Origin: Filobasidium wieringae
Taxonomy: Eukaryota; Basidiomycota; Tremellomycetes; Filobasidiales; Filobasidiaceae
Length of the DNA stretch: 64,000 nucleotides
NCBI GenBank assembly: GCA_001600055.1
Contig: BCIV01000005.1
Coordinates: 62,001-126,000 of the forward strand
Direction of reading: 5' to 3'
Made by a program: the position numbers and the translations under genes. Position 1 is the first letter of the stretch. Each line of letters begins with the position of its first letter. Shown piece by piece: positions 46,458 to 59,004 of this stretch. The notes below the pieces were generated by a model. It was given only the letters and a program-made list of their open reading frames with translations, was not told where the DNA came from and ran no database searches.

Positions 46458-49400
46458 TCAAGCCTTTCGGTTCCTCCATGCGAATGCCGCAATTGTGAAT
46501 CCCCAAAATGCGAAGACTAGCGAATGAGGGCAAGATCAGCTGATGCTTTCGGTCTTGAGAGGAAAGAATGTAAGCTCACCCCAAATGGCAGTGATACCGA
46601 TGTTCCTCCATCCAATGACGCCGGAAGTGATGTCCAATGTGCTCAAGTACTCGTTACCGTTTCGGTAAGCTGTCAGTCAGCAAGTTCATCAGTATGCATG
46701 ACAACAAAAGTCTATATGGAGACCGAAACACTCACGACAATAGGCACAGTCCGCGGTAGCATCCGGGTTGTTGACGTACCCTGCCGCACTTGACAAGAAG
46801 TCGTTGAGATATGCACCGCACGTCTGGCCAGCGTTCGGCTGGACGATGTTGAACTCGCTCTCATCGCATGTGATGTTGACGTTCCAATTGATGAAGAAGA
46901 CCTTTCCTCCCAAGATGTAGGACCATGGGTCGAGGTAGTAGATCCAATATCTCCACCAGGCGGGGATTTGAGGGTAAGGTAACAAGATACCCGCAAATGA
47001 GGCCATGAGACCGAGAGGCACAGAGTTGAGTAATGCGGCTGCCTCTGCGGTTGGACAGAGAACTCCGATGAACTGAGCGAATCCTCCAATCCACAGGAAA
47101 TAGAGCATGTCGAGGAAAACGAACGATCCGGCGTGGTATGGGTCGGTGAGGATACCGACCTTGAAGGTGACCAAGTACCAAGAAACCCAACTCAGGATCT
47201 GGGACATCAAAAGCCAAGGGATCTCGGTGACGATCAAAGCGAACACCCAGGGGAACCACCCGAACAGTTTTGCTGATGACTCTCGCGATTCGAAAAGTGT
47301 ACGTTGTTCGATGACCTGAAGTCGTAGGGAGGCAACTGGATGTCAGCTAAAGCGCGTGGAAACGCCAAGGGGAAAGGCAAATGAACTAACCCTCGGTTGA
47401 ATGATGTTGAACAATCCTGGTGCGACGAACATGGCTTGGAAAGTAGCCAACAATCGGTTCTGAACACTTCGGTAGTTGTTGTCCATTTGCAAGAACGAAA
47501 GACCAGTGATCAGACCGGAACCGACAACGAGACCGACTCGACCCATGACGTAATCAGGGGTCCTGACGATAGACGACCAAGATCTTTGGGTGACCAATTT
47601 CATCTGTCTTCCGAGCGGAGCGGCGTAATAGAGACCATCTTCTTCGAAAGAAGGAGGCTTGCTCTTGGCCTCTTCGTTGACGGCTTGAACCTGTTTGGTG
47701 ACCTCCTGGTACTCCTCAGAGTCGAGCCAGACTTGAGCCCAATCGTGACCTTTTGACCTGACTCCACTGACGATATCGATCATTTCTTCAGCAGCGTTGG
47801 CTTCATCGTCGATCTTGGCTCCGTTCTTCGCAAAGTACTCCTTCATCGTGCTAGCGTGTTTACCGAGTTCACCATTATAGACGGTTCGTCCACCCTTGGC
47901 GAGCAAGATGAGCTGATCGAACTGTTCAAAGAGCAAGGCGGAAGGCTGGTGCACGGTGACCAACATGGACTGTCCGGCAGCACTGAGCTTTTTGAGGAAA
48001 CGAAGGATTTGGAAAGCACTCTGTCCGTCCAATCCACTGGTAGGTTCATCCAGGAAGAGCAACTTGGGACGAGCGACTAGTTCAACTCCGATCGTAGTCC
48101 TCTTCCTCTGTTCGATACTGAGTCCGGCTCCGGGAATACCAATAACAGCGTTGGCCAAGTCCTCAAGTTCGAGGACGCTGATGACCTTGTCGACGTAGGC
48201 AACGATTTCCTCGTCGGGAGTGTCGGCAGGCTGACGGAGTCTAGCCGAGAACAAGAAGGCTTCACGGATAGTCTGAGTAGGTTCGTGAATGTCCATCTGA
48301 CCGACATAACCACAAGTACGCTGGAAAGAAGGACCGGGGGGACGACCGTCGACAAGGATTTCACCTTCAATGACACCGTCTTCCTTTCGGGCACCCAATA
48401 CGTCTAAAAGAGTGGTCTTTCCGGCTCCGGACGCACCCATCAGGGCGACCAACGAACCTGGCTTTGTGAATCCTTGAATGTTGTCGAGCAATTTACGGTG
48501 ACCACCTCGAACGGGAACGGTATAGTTGAGTCCGGACCAAGAGAAGAGGGTCTCGGTCTTGTCGATCTTCATGTCCTCGTTGTCCTGACGGGGTCCAGCG
48601 GCATCGTTACCCGCGCCAGCCTTTTCACCGGCCTCGGCATCCTTGTGCTCAGCCATAGGGTTGGGCTCGTTCTTGGCAGGTCTTCGGAAGAGCAAGACGG
48701 ACTTGACGCTTCCGGCGGCCTTGAGACGTTCGACGGCGAAACAAGTGACGATGACGTAGGCGATCCACCAAACGATGACGATCCCAAAGTTTCTCCAGAG
48801 GTGATCGGTTCGGTAACCGTACTGTGACTGAATGTAAGCCGTTCCTCCGACGCTGGTATCACCGGTAGTAGCTCCGGGGGTGACACAGGTGACTCCCTGA
48901 CCGGAAGTCGGGTAGTTTGCGCCGTAAGGAATCAAGCTGGGGGTGACACAAGGAACGGTAGTCCCCTGGAACTCGTTGATAAAGGCGGATTCCAAGGAAT
49001 AGTACAGAGGGTTGAGCCACCTGACCCAACCGATCCAAGGTTTGAACTGATTCGAGGGGATCAAGTAACCCATGGTGACGATCAAGAGACCCAACGAGAG
49101 ACCGGAGACGGCACCTGACGCTTGGAACGAGGAGAACCCGAAACCGACCATCCGGAAGAACCCGAGCAAGGCGTGAGTGGTGACATAGGTCAAGACCCAG
49201 AGGGTAAAGAAGGCACCGGCGGTATGACGTAAAGCGGACATCCAGTAGATGGGCAAGATGAAGACGGTGACTTGACAAGCGACGATGGGGAGATCGACCA
49301 TGATCTGAGCCAAGATGAGGGCACTGGGACGGTAAAGCGCCATACTCTTGTGTTTCGCCAAGATCGTCCTTCCCTTGAAAGAATTGACGACCTCTCCGAG

Positions 49401-51370
49401 ACCGAGTAGAGCGTTGACGAGTAGGATCAAGAACAGGACACCGGCCTTTCCAAACAGACCGGTGGTATCACCCGACAACATGTAGAACAACGAACCCAAG
49501 ATCAACGACTGAATGAGACAACCTCCCTGTTTGATCGCCAACGAGGCCTTGTCGTTCCAAGTCAAGGCGTACTGTCTCCTCGTAGCGCTCAACACCTGAG
49601 TCCACAGGGTGGTGGTATAAGGACTCTTCTTCCCGGACCCCTTTGCCTTTTCGATCCTAACGTTTTCCTGGAAATCTTCCGTCCTGACCCGTCGAGTCTC
49701 CTCGTCCCTGATCAGAGCGTCGTACTCCTCCATCATTCGACGACTGAGATCACTCTCCCTGAACGCCCTCGCGAATTCCTCGGGGGTATCGGGGACTTGT
49801 CCCTTTTTATCATCCGCGACGACTCGTTCGGTAGCGACGGTGACGGCGGTCAAATAGTCCGACAAGTTTGCTCCGGGGGAAACGACGAACCCCAAGTTTT
49901 CGAAATAAGGTCGAGCCTCTTTCATCGGACCCCAATAGATACATCGGCCCGCGGCGATGACGAGGATCTTGTCGAAACATTCCGTGATCTGATTCCCGGC
50001 CTGGTAGACCGAGATGAAACAAGCCGTCTTGGTGTAATCCGTGATGGTCCTCATGGAGCGGGTAAACTCTAGAGCGGTGGAGGCGTCCAATCCTCGAGTG
50101 GGTTGATCGAAAGCGATCACCGGTGCTCGATTGACGAGAGCTTCGGCGAGTGTGACTCGCTGTGACGTGCAAACGATCCGATCAGTCCCCACGCCCATGG
50201 TCGAGACACTGTGAGCGACTAACCTTCCTCTCTCCTCCCGAAACACCTCGGACGTTCTCATTCCCGACCTTGGTATCGACGGTATGCTCAATCCCAAAAG
50301 TCTTTAGCAAAGTCTGCCTATGATCCTCCTCATACTCTTCCCTACTGACCCCATCCGGTCTGGCTTCGTCCGAAGGGGTCCTCATCTTCAGAGCAAACTT
50401 GATGGTCTGATTGACAGTGAGATCGGGGTAGAAGACTTCGTCCTCCGCTACAAAGATGATTTGCCCGGGGTAGGATTCGGCCGCTTTGGAATCCATCGTT
50501 CCGTAGAGGATCTCTCCGTCGACACCTGCGTATCCTTGTTTGATGTTTGTCAGTGCCTGGACGAGGGAGGAGCCGTCAAGTCAGTGCGGGTCGGATCGGT
50601 AACAAAGAGAACCTCGGACTGACCTTCATGAACGTCGTACACCCCGCTCCAGGTCGACCCAAGACCAAAGCCATCTCCCCACTCTTCAAACAACCCGTGA
50701 AATCCTGGATCAAGAACTTTTCATTCTTTCCCAACTTGCTATCGAGATCGGGAAGATGGTTCGCCTGGGTAGACTTTTCCGAAGCCTGAGGAGCGGTTTT
50801 ACCAGAGGTGACCGAGGAAGTCAAGGTGGAACGTTTCTTGTCGTTTCGCTTGGTCATGGGGTTGAACATGGTCCCCAAGTCTTCGGCGAAGACGGCATCC
50901 GCTCCCACACCTCTTACGCAGAGTTGGTTCCATGAGACGTCTAGACGACGAGGTTTCAGTCCGTCCCTCTCGTCCCTCTCCTGATCACGTTTCATCACGC
51001 TCTCGAGGGTCCAGGCGTCCTTCTTGGAAGCTTCCGACCGACGGGAGACGGCTCGGTCAAAGGAAGAGACCTCGTCGGGGTAATCGTCTCGAGCTTGCGA
51101 TCGGGCGGAAGTCATTCGAGTGAGGATTCCACCGATGGCCGACTGTTGTCTCCCGTTCGCTGGTCGTTCGTCCAGTTCCCTGGTGTATTGAGGAACGGCA
51201 TGAGACTTGTTGGCGGTCTTGGGGTCGGCGGCGGTGCTGGGGGAAGAAGGGAAAGCGTCTTCCTCCTCGTCAGCGTAGGAAGAGGCTGGGGATGGTTGTT
51301 GAGTGGTCGCATCGAGAGAGGGGGAGTGATCGATGGGGAGAGCGGTGCCGAGGGTGATGGGCGCTGCCAT
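46458..51370 (-). CDS. PDR-type (ABCG full-length) multidrug ABC transporter
   Basis: This is a plasma-membrane efflux pump of the fungal PDR family, with (NBD-TMD)x2 topology. It includes Snq2-, Pdr5- and Cryptococcus Afr1-like azole exporters; the substrate here is unknown. The acidic N-terminus (MAAPITLGTALP) leads to NBD1 with the typical degenerate Walker A GRPGAGCTTFMK, signature NVRGVSGGERK and IAFDQPTRGLDASTALEF. TMD1 has six segments (ILGSLFYMLSG to FGIVIVWWIAYVIVTCF). NBD2 has the canonical Walker A GASGAGKTTLLDVLG, the PDR-type signature LSIEQRKRTTIGVELV and LLFLDEPTSGLDG. TMD2 follows (WFPWVFALIVTEIPWLL, FAGILLPYPQIPAWWRYWIY) and the last exons end in FTIAAFAWRNRKA. There are few introns, near 50600-50535, 50230-50160 and 47390-47290, plus two near 46.5-46.75 kb. 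ATG 51370 is chosen because a basic intergenic-like stretch lies upstream. Confidence 0.93.
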
Positions 51371-53128
51371 TGTGGTGGGTGGCTGTTGAGCCAGGGTGAG
51401 GAGTGAGGAGTGGGGATGGTAGGTGAGAGGTGGTGTCGCTGAGAGAAGAGACAAGTAGTGGTGGTGACCTGTGCCACTATAAGAAGCTAAGAAGAGTGAA
51501 TTGTGAGAGTGAATTGTATCAGTTGCGCCTCTTCCAACGTGAACCCCGTCCCCGCTCTCACACACAAAACACACACAGACACACCACAGCAAACTCTCAT
51601 CTCCGCCGCTCGATCCGTAGCCGAGCATCATCGTGTACGTAACAAAACTCCCGATCTCCCCTCCCTCTCGCAACCACGTGATATACGCCCGCACACACCC
51701 GCCGAGCCACCGCGTCAGTGTTTCAAGTCCCCCACGGCGCTGGCTGCACTGGCTGGCTGACGAATGACAGATGACAGATGACAGCTGACTAGGCCGAGGT
51801 GCTGACCAAGTGCCAAGGCCGCAGACACGAGGCCGCTCGCTATGAGTCACAGCCAGGCCGCGTTTCGATCGGGTCGCCGTTCGAAACGTCTCATCGTAGT
51901 CGAGGTCAAACACGATCGAGCACCGTCTGTCATTCACGACGAATATGGCTAGTCAGTTACGCATGAGTCGTGGCAAAAGGATATCAGTTCAGTAGCCGAG
52001 TCCAGATGGTTGTTTGATATCCATTTCCAGTCGACTGCCATACGATCGATCTGGTCGAGTGACCTTGATGCACGACCGACATTCCATCATCTACATCCTC
52101 ATTTGATGCATTCGGCACAACAAGCGGGACCCATATCCCGCTACCGCCGCATCCAGCCTAGAAGTTCATCTCGAAAGCAAAGGTTCGATAGCCCGGTAGG
52201 TATCGCCGTCGAACAAGCTGAAGTCGACCGAGACATTCCCCTCTACACGATATCGAGACGTTCACAACCCGACCGCCTGGGACCGCTAGGCGAGGGATAG
52301 ATGACTACCAGATGCGCCTGATCACTCGGATCGTATGTCTGTCTCTTGTCATCAAGGGAGGTTGATATGATCCGACGTCCGTATGGTTTCAAACGTACGA
52401 ATAGAGACAGAGCGCTGATAAAAGATTCCGATGAGTCGAGTTCAGTCGAGAACATGATCGATGAGCGATTCGAAGTGTTAGAGCATAGGTACAAGCGCGT
52501 TGCGTTCCTCAACACTCAGATCGAAATGCGCATCATGGTTTCATTCCAGAGCAATCAGGTGCGAGTGTGATGATAATGTCCTTCGATAGTCATGGATGAC
52601 CAAACTTGTTGTCGGCCCTTGTATCGAACGAGAGGTAACACGGTACTGCTTCAAACCAAGTCACGAACGCTGGCTGAGCTTGGAAGATGTGGTCGAGTGA
52701 GGATGGGCTTTTGTCGATACGAATTTCGGTCAGGCTGATCGTACTCCCAAAGACGGAAAATGCGATCCTGCATGATTAGTACACGAGTCCTGCGGGTGAG
52801 GCAGAAAACGAATCTGTTCCGAATAGAGCTGGTTTTCGGCATTGATCTGTTATCTGGATCGACATTTGGAAACGATCTCGAACAAATACCGGATGGTATA
52901 GGTGCAATCGCTCGGTCTTCCAATTGGAGTGTCGCGCTGTGAGTGAACTGATGTGTCGAATCTTCAAGCAGGACTGGTCAGTTGAATTGTTGGCCAAGTT
53001 TATGACCGGGGATACGAGAGGTCATTTCAAGTGAAGTTCACTTGGGCTGAAGGATCGAGCCGTACACCGAGTCAGATAACTGCATTAAGCGATATACGAA
53101 GAGGACCATCATCTCGCTGGATTTCATC
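51371..53128. other. Long region upstream of the ABC transporter, no clear gene
   Basis: The first few hundred bases should hold the ABC transporter promoter and leader; a GACACACACA-type CA run lies near 51565. Three copies of ATGACAG stand in tandem at 51764-51784. Open frames on both strands between 52.0 and 53.0 kb (for example 52346-52570 plus and 52651-52923 minus) are short, overlap each other, and show no motif. I cannot assemble them into a convincing gene. Confidence 0.35.
51764..51784. repeat. ATGACAG x3 tandem repeat upstream of ABC transporter
   Basis: Three perfect 7-bp copies lie about 400 bp upstream of the ABC transporter start, followed by a related ACAGCTGAC. They could be repeated binding sites for a regulator or a neutral microsatellite. 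Confidence 0.75.
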
Positions 53129-53682
53129 CTAGGATAGCATGACGCGATAATCGTCAAACAAAGCTGCACCGATAAATTCGCCCAAAGCGATTGTTGAACA
53201 TATGCTCAACCCCGCACCTCGGTTGATGCCCAATCCTGACTGCCATTGCAGGACGCGCCTGTCGTATTCGATACAGGAGACATCTTTGCCCTCAGGATAC
53301 GATCGCCCTGGGAATATCGAATCGAGTTTCGTGGGTTTGTACGCCTTCTGTACTAGGTCTTGATCAATCCGTTGCCACTTGGAGGGATTCTGCGATTATA
53401 TTTTGGGTGTGAGTGAAGTCGAAGATCATTATCAAAACCCTACTCCCGGGCCCAAACTCTCTAACTCGTTCACCTCTTCCAAAGCTTGGTCCCTAGAAGA
53501 AGAAGAGTAACCAATCTATGACACTTGTCGTCGAGCGATGATCTCCTGTTTACTACGAGCGCTGTTCGAAGAATCCTATGCTTCTTCTTCTTCTTCTGTG
53601 ATTTCAAGCTAGGTTTTGCCGCGCTGAAAGTCAACTTGGATTTATGTTGACACGCAATGGCAATCGCAGTATTCGTTATCAT
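53129..53682 (-). CDS. Tentative small gene with 19-nt microexon
   Basis: Exons 53682-53525, 53492-53474 (19 nt) and 53389-53129 join in phase through GT..AG introns to give about 145 residues. It starts MITNTAIAIACQHKSKLTF with a Lys-rich stretch. The last exon is an 87-codon open frame (NPSKWQRIDQDLVQKAYKPT, then IEYDRRVLQWQSGLGI, ending FDDYRVMLS) with protein-like composition. I recognise no family. The evidence is the long open last exon plus phase agreement; the N-terminus is the weakest part. Confidence 0.35.
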
Positions 53683-54738
53683 ACAGACACAGAGTGACGG
53701 TATCTGTGGTCGGTGCACAATGGGTATGCGACTCTACACATCGGGTGTGAGGCCCTCTTCCTATGAACAGCGTTCGAGCGGCACATCGAAGTTGTAGCTC
53801 TCGTTAATCTTACGGCCAAACACTATGGGCAGCGCGATGGATTGCACGGCAGATCCAACGAAGCTGTCAGTTGAGTAGGGTATGAACACGCTTGTCTCTG
53901 TCTCTCTAAGTCCATGGCAAAAATGAGACATTTCGAACATTCGTAGGAAACGTGAAAAGTAGTATCGCCGATGGGGGCACTCGAGATCGGAAACGCAAAG
54001 ATTTCTCCGGCAGACACGATCGATCGAGAGCTCACATCCGAGGCTTACTAAGCGATGTAAGATGAGAGCACACTGTCAAAGGATGGTGGATATTTTGATT
54101 GGGCATGGATCGTGCGCTGTCACCACAATTCGGACATTGTCCAGGACCGGAAATATCGTCCGTCTGGTATATGGCAGGCGCGTCGGGCGGTTTGTGCAAC
54201 GAGGCCTGTCCATCAGCAATCAGGCAGGAATTGCAGCCGGGTAGCGCGCGTTTCAACTTGATATGAAACAAGCCTTCGGGGAGTAATGTGAAAGCGATAG
54301 AAGTGATCTACATGAAATTTGGAACGATTAGTCACTTCATGCACATACGACAGAACATATCATTCCCGTGTCTCGTCTCTCGTCTCAAATCCCAGGGCGA
54401 CACAGCAGCCCATCATCTCACGATGGCTTTGGATCCTACGGGAGTGTCCGTCCTCGCCTGGGATTTTGTCCAGAATGTAGACCTCTTCCCATCTAGCCAA
54501 CTGCCAGTCCTAATAGTCCTTCTACTGTTGCGAGTGTGGACTTGTCCGAATTGATTTGTACATCGCCACCTACCTATCCTATATTCACAATCTGCAAAAG
54601 CCCTGAATAATTCTGTCCTGCGCATCAAGTACCGATTGAATCGTAGTGCGGACAGTTCATCGACAGTTACAGTGACCGATGTGAACTAACAGCTCAATCG
54701 TCTGATCAGTATACACATATCAGGAGCTCGTGGACAGC
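53683..54738. other. Region without a supported gene
   Basis: Minus-strand frames at 53823-54035 and 54032-54271 are protein-like in places (one contains CPNCGDSAR, a possible half zinc ribbon), and another lies at 54413-54628. I could not join them into a model with consistent splice phases, so I leave them unassigned. Confidence 0.3.
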
Positions 54739-55714
54739 ATGTCCCAGACAAGTACGATGAGCAAGACTCGACAGGGAAACCGAGTGATCGAGGCGGTAGA
54801 GACAAACGGGGTACGTAACGGTCCTCGAAGAGAGCTTGACAAGCGGCAACATCTCCAATGCTGACGACATGGACAGATGTTTCAGACTACGAACGATGCC
54901 ACAGCAGGTCCATCTTCACCGAGGAAGTACAAGGATGAGGAGAGCGAATATACTTGGACGTCGTCGGATGATGAGGAAGACGAGGACCATGAGGCGGAAA
55001 ACACTAAGGGGAAAAAACGGACACGATCGGAACCGGGAAAGAAGCAAAAGAAACACAGAAAAGTTCTCACAAAGACGAAAGACATCGAGGATGGAAAGGA
55101 AGATTGGAAGGCTTTGGTACAGGTTACAAAAGAAAGTCTTGAAGATATCGCTCCCAACTCCACCGTACTACTGCCAAGTTTCGATGCTCCGAATTTCGAT
55201 CCCGCCGACCACCCTGCGCACTTGCGGCAGGTGGATCTAGAACGGACGTGAGTCGAATATCTTTGTCGGACATATCGTTACATCTCTGAGCCGGGTTACG
55301 ATCTGTAGCCCCTCAAAGACCGCCTCGCCCACCTGCTACCTGCGATGCTTCCGAGTCACGATGGACCACCTTGATCTCTATATGAAACAGTACCCTGCAG
55401 ACTATCTTAGATCAATGTTGATGATGATTGGTCTTGGTGCTACTCACAAGGAGATCATTCGATCATTGGAAGCATCACTTTCCAAAGTCTTGTGGTACAT
55501 TGAGGATTTTGAACTGCTGTTGTCCAACAAAAAATATGAGGAGCTTCACCAATACCAGAACAGTTCTGGAATCTTACTATGCGGAGGCGTGACGCTCGCT
55601 TCCAGTGCTCAAGGTAACATCGTTCAACCTGCTTCAACGGCATACGCTGTGGTGAGCTGGACAAACAGGACTACTATCGGATACCCTAGGACCAATCCGC
55701 GGTACACCTTTTAG
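54739..55714 (+). CDS. Unrecognised protein with acidic/Lys-rich N-terminal half
   Basis: I do not recognise this protein. Exons 54739-54810, 54877-55247 and 55309-55714 join in phase. The N-terminal half is highly charged: an acidic run (SDDEEDEDHEAEN) followed by a Lys/Arg-rich run (KGKKRTRSEPGKKQKKHRK), the pattern of nuclear or nucleolar proteins. The C-terminal half looks folded (YLRSMLMMIGLGATHKEIIR, LSKVLWYIEDFELLLSNKKY) and ends NRTTIGYPRTNPRYTF. It sits upstream of another unrecognised plus-strand gene. About 280 residues. Confidence 0.5.
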
Positions 55715-56358
55715 AAATCTTCGCCCCTCCGCTTCGCTACCGATCACTTCTTCTCCGTGTTTCATCGGCCTACTGCGATGGCTACGTCTTGAGTATACGT
55801 TTGATCAAACTCTTTTCTTTCTTCATCACCTTTTACACAGGCAAGCTCAGTCTTGCGACGGATCGCTTAGTCGCCTCCGGTCTTTTTAGACTTCTCCTTA
55901 GTATAGTATAAATACAAGACTGATCCGAAGCGATTAGCGAAGTTGTACGACTTAGGAGAGGGAAGGAAGGAAGAGCTCAAAGAGTAACGAGACCTTACTT
56001 CACATCACATTCATTTTACCTACGCCTTTATCCTTCATCTGGACTAGTACCCATAGAGTGGTACCACGTCTTCGACTCAATACTAGAAGGGCGTCACCGG
56101 GGAGTCTAAAGAGTAGACTCAGCTCGTACTGATAGCTAGCCGGACAGTATCCACAGTGGAGATAGTTGTTGATCGATTTAGTTTCTTTGTTTTAGTGTTT
56201 CGCCAATAGTCTCTAGTAGAACTAGACATAGCCCACCGTTAAGCCACCACCACTCCCCACTTGCACCACAACGCTCTTCTGACCTGCGACGTTGCTACTC
56301 TCCAGGTCGTGCCGAAGAAGATGCAGCGAGAAACGAGTTCAGTCCCATTCGAAACTTC
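55715..56358. other. Region between two unrecognised genes
   Basis: Probably 3' and 5' untranslated sequence; pyrimidine-rich and Alu-like AG-rich patches occur but no motif is recognised. The frame of the downstream gene stays open upstream of its first ATG back to about 56300, next to a possible acceptor (CTCTCCAG), so an extra 5' exon may lie here. Confidence 0.3.
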
Positions 56359-59004
56359 ATGCGAACGACCGGCCTGAATCCGGAAGTATACGAAGTGATC
56401 TGTAACGCCCTAGACTTGGGGGATCTCGAGCATCGTCTGGTCAAGAGCATACCATGGAGCCGCAGATTGAATTCTCAGGTCGGTCGTCTGTTTCTCTGTC
56501 AACTTGATATGCAGGGTTCTCAGATTGATACGAGTCGTTTGGTGGGCATAGCCAGGAGGGTTAAAAGAATACTGGATCCCGCCGGCCTGGGTGAAGGAAA
56601 TCAACGACAAAATCGACAATCAGCATCAGCTAAAATCGTCCGTCGATTTGGAAGAATTCCTCGCACCTTCCACCTCTTCGAATTCTTCCGAACCATCTAC
56701 CTCCTTGCAGTCTTCCATACAACAAGCAGCCTCAAAGTTCGCTGAGATGCAAACAGGCCCGATCATACATCCAGAAGCTCTGAAAGTGGTTGAAAGGTGG
56801 AGAGGTGGTGCCGGGTATCGCACTTATGCTGGAAGATGTCTCTCAGTATCCGCTCTAAAAGATATCCCTCAAAACGCTCATATGAATAAGGTCAGCATGA
56901 GTTTACTTGCGGGTAAAAGATTATCTTACCGATGACAGCTATGCCCGGGTCCTGGTAGTCATATATAGGCCGTTCTTTCGATAGCTGGCGGCACCTCAAT
57001 GATCTGATTGGCGACAAGAATATCGGCTTCGAGCTCCCCATTGCCGATTCGGTTTCGGGTTCCGTTGAATCGAGCAAAGAGAGCGTTTACAATTTCGGTT
57101 TAATTCTGGATATTTGGCATCTTATTGTCTGGCATATTTGCTGGAATTGGTGTTTGATCTTCTTCTACTGGGATATAGTTCTCATCGACCCGCTCTTCGT
57201 GATGTCCTGGAGTAACTTGCAAGCAGCTCTGTGGTTCCGGTTCGAAGCGTTTGCCCAACCAGAGAACCTCTCCGTGATCCCGCAAGTGGAACTTACGGCA
57301 TCAGAGATGTTCGAAGCAGTCGGAAAGCTCGTGATCGGTCGTCACGGTTCGAGATATCACCTCCACCTATGTGATTTTCACCTAGGCGTGCTCAAGTACA
57401 GAGGAAAACTACGCTCGAAGTATCTAGAACTGTCAATCTGTATCAATCTCTACCGGAAATTGGTTCTGCTAGTCTTAAAGGACAAACTCACTAGAGCCTC
57501 CACCAGCAGCGGAACGTCGACCAACGAAGCTCCAATCACCGATCTCGCTTGGTTCCAGGAAGCTCGCTCAACCTGCATCGAGTTGGCCACAGCAATTGGT
57601 CTCCTTGATAGACTATCAGCAGCCAAAAGCCGTTTGCAAAGGCATAGCCATGTCGATGCCATCCTCGTAAGCCGCAGGCGGCTGGAGCTGGATCGTGCGC
57701 ACGCCAACGCCAGGTCGACACCGCTTTCTAACATTATTTGTAACTATGATGCTGGCCGTACTCCAGTAATAACGGAGGATGCGAGAAAAACCTTGCAGCG
57801 GTGGGAGTTGGTGATGAAAGGAAAGGCTGGTTCGAAGGAAAGACTTGACCAACTGTCGTCACTCAAGCGGAACTCTGAGGATAAAGCTGCTCGAGGAGTT
57901 GACCAAGATCCTTATCGTATCGACATTGGCAACAGCGACAACTATGAGCGGTTGCTTCACTTTGAGCCGGGCAAACAAGCCAAGTGGGCTCTGAACGCAT
58001 CCGGTCGAACAGTCGAAGGTAAGCTCGACGCCAAACGAGAAACGTATATTGAACGACTTACAGTAAAACATTCAAAGGGAAAGCACACGCCGACGCCTGC
58101 AGAGCTCTGGGGACCGCAGCGATCAACACCACTGAAGCGATCTTGAATCGCACACCAGATACGTATGACATCAAGGATGTCTTGACTCGTTTGATTCCTA
58201 GGTCAGGTATTGCCGTGCAGCTCTTTCTCGATCTGAACTTGACGTTTATCGATTTCTAGGCTCAACGGTTGGGCTGATCTCGATGCAGCTGCCGGTCCCA
58301 TCGGTGCTAAATGTGGCGATTGCAGTAGATTCCTATTCACTACAACACCACGCTCCTCCCATTTTTGCCGAAGCGGAGGGGATCGCAGTCGATTGATCTC
58401 GACTTTGCTCTATCCGACGTCCCTTCGCTCGATCCGTGATCTCGTCAGATTTGTTCAAGATCATCCCGACGAACGAACGGCGGCGGTTCTCGATATCATC
58501 GAGAAGACACCACCTGTCGATCTTTCGCCATACGAATTGGAGACAATATCGGTTTACGACGGTTTGTTCAAATCGACGCATTTCAGTTTCAACCTTCTCA
58601 ACCTTCCAACAACAATGTCCGAACTTCAAACCTATAACAGAAAGCTAGGCGGAATCGTCAAATTTGCGACCTTGATGTTGGGCAATGAGGAGTTGTTCAG
58701 AAAAGGGTGGATCTACGGCAAATGCCATTTCTGCGAACATAGGTCAGTCCGTCGTCTACGTTTGGCAGAGAGTGGTCCCATACTGATCTCCGCCAACAAA
58801 TATAGGGTGATCATCTACCCTTCGAAAGGAACTCGCTTCCAACACTACTGTTCTGACAACAAGAAGAGAACCACCTACGCCACGCTTGGCCATATTAGAG
58901 GCCTTCACGATCTACCCCCTTACATCGCGTCTAGGATTTGGCTAACAGTACGTTCGGCGGGAGACACGACTTTTGATATTCGAGATTGGGCTCCGACTGA
59001 ATGA
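56359..59004 (+). CDS. Unrecognised large multi-exon protein with Cys pairs near C-terminus
   Basis: I do not recognise this protein. The frame opens at ATG 56359 (MRTTGLNPEVYEVICNALDL). After short introns it continues through VDLEEFLAPSTSSNSSEP and PIIHPEALKVVERWRGGAGY, then across a clean GTCAGC..GTAG intron (56890-56957) into SYIGRSFDSWRHLNDLIGDK. A long exon follows (SRYHLHLCDFHLGVLKYR, DARKTLQRWELVMKGKAG). After a frame-changing splice near 58020-58105 comes TPDTYDIKDVLTRLIPR, and past another intron LNGWADLDAAAGPIGAKCGD. The final part has CGDCSRF, a later His-Phe-Cys and GKCHFCEHR, suggestive of a zinc-binding site. The model is my reconstruction; one splice uses a non-first AG, so it may be two genes. 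Confidence 0.4.

Noticed and set aside
47397..49000. Several plus-strand ORFs opposite the ABC transporter
   Set aside because: They are antisense shadows of a conserved coding exon and encode no recognisable protein.
50576..51937. N-terminal extension of the ABC transporter upstream of 51370
   Set aside because: The open frame continues upstream, but the extra residues are leader-like (Cys/Val and His/Ser runs) and the family N-terminus fits the Met at 51370.
53823..54271. CPNCGD-containing minus-strand frames as a zinc-ribbon gene
   Set aside because: Only one Cys pair is present and no phase-consistent splice links the frames.
57115..57176. Trp-rich hydrophobic stretch that looks like a membrane helix
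   Set aside because: The T-rich segment is bounded by GTTTAA and ATATAG and is a multiple of three; removing it leaves a normal hydrophilic join, so it is more likely an intron than a helix.
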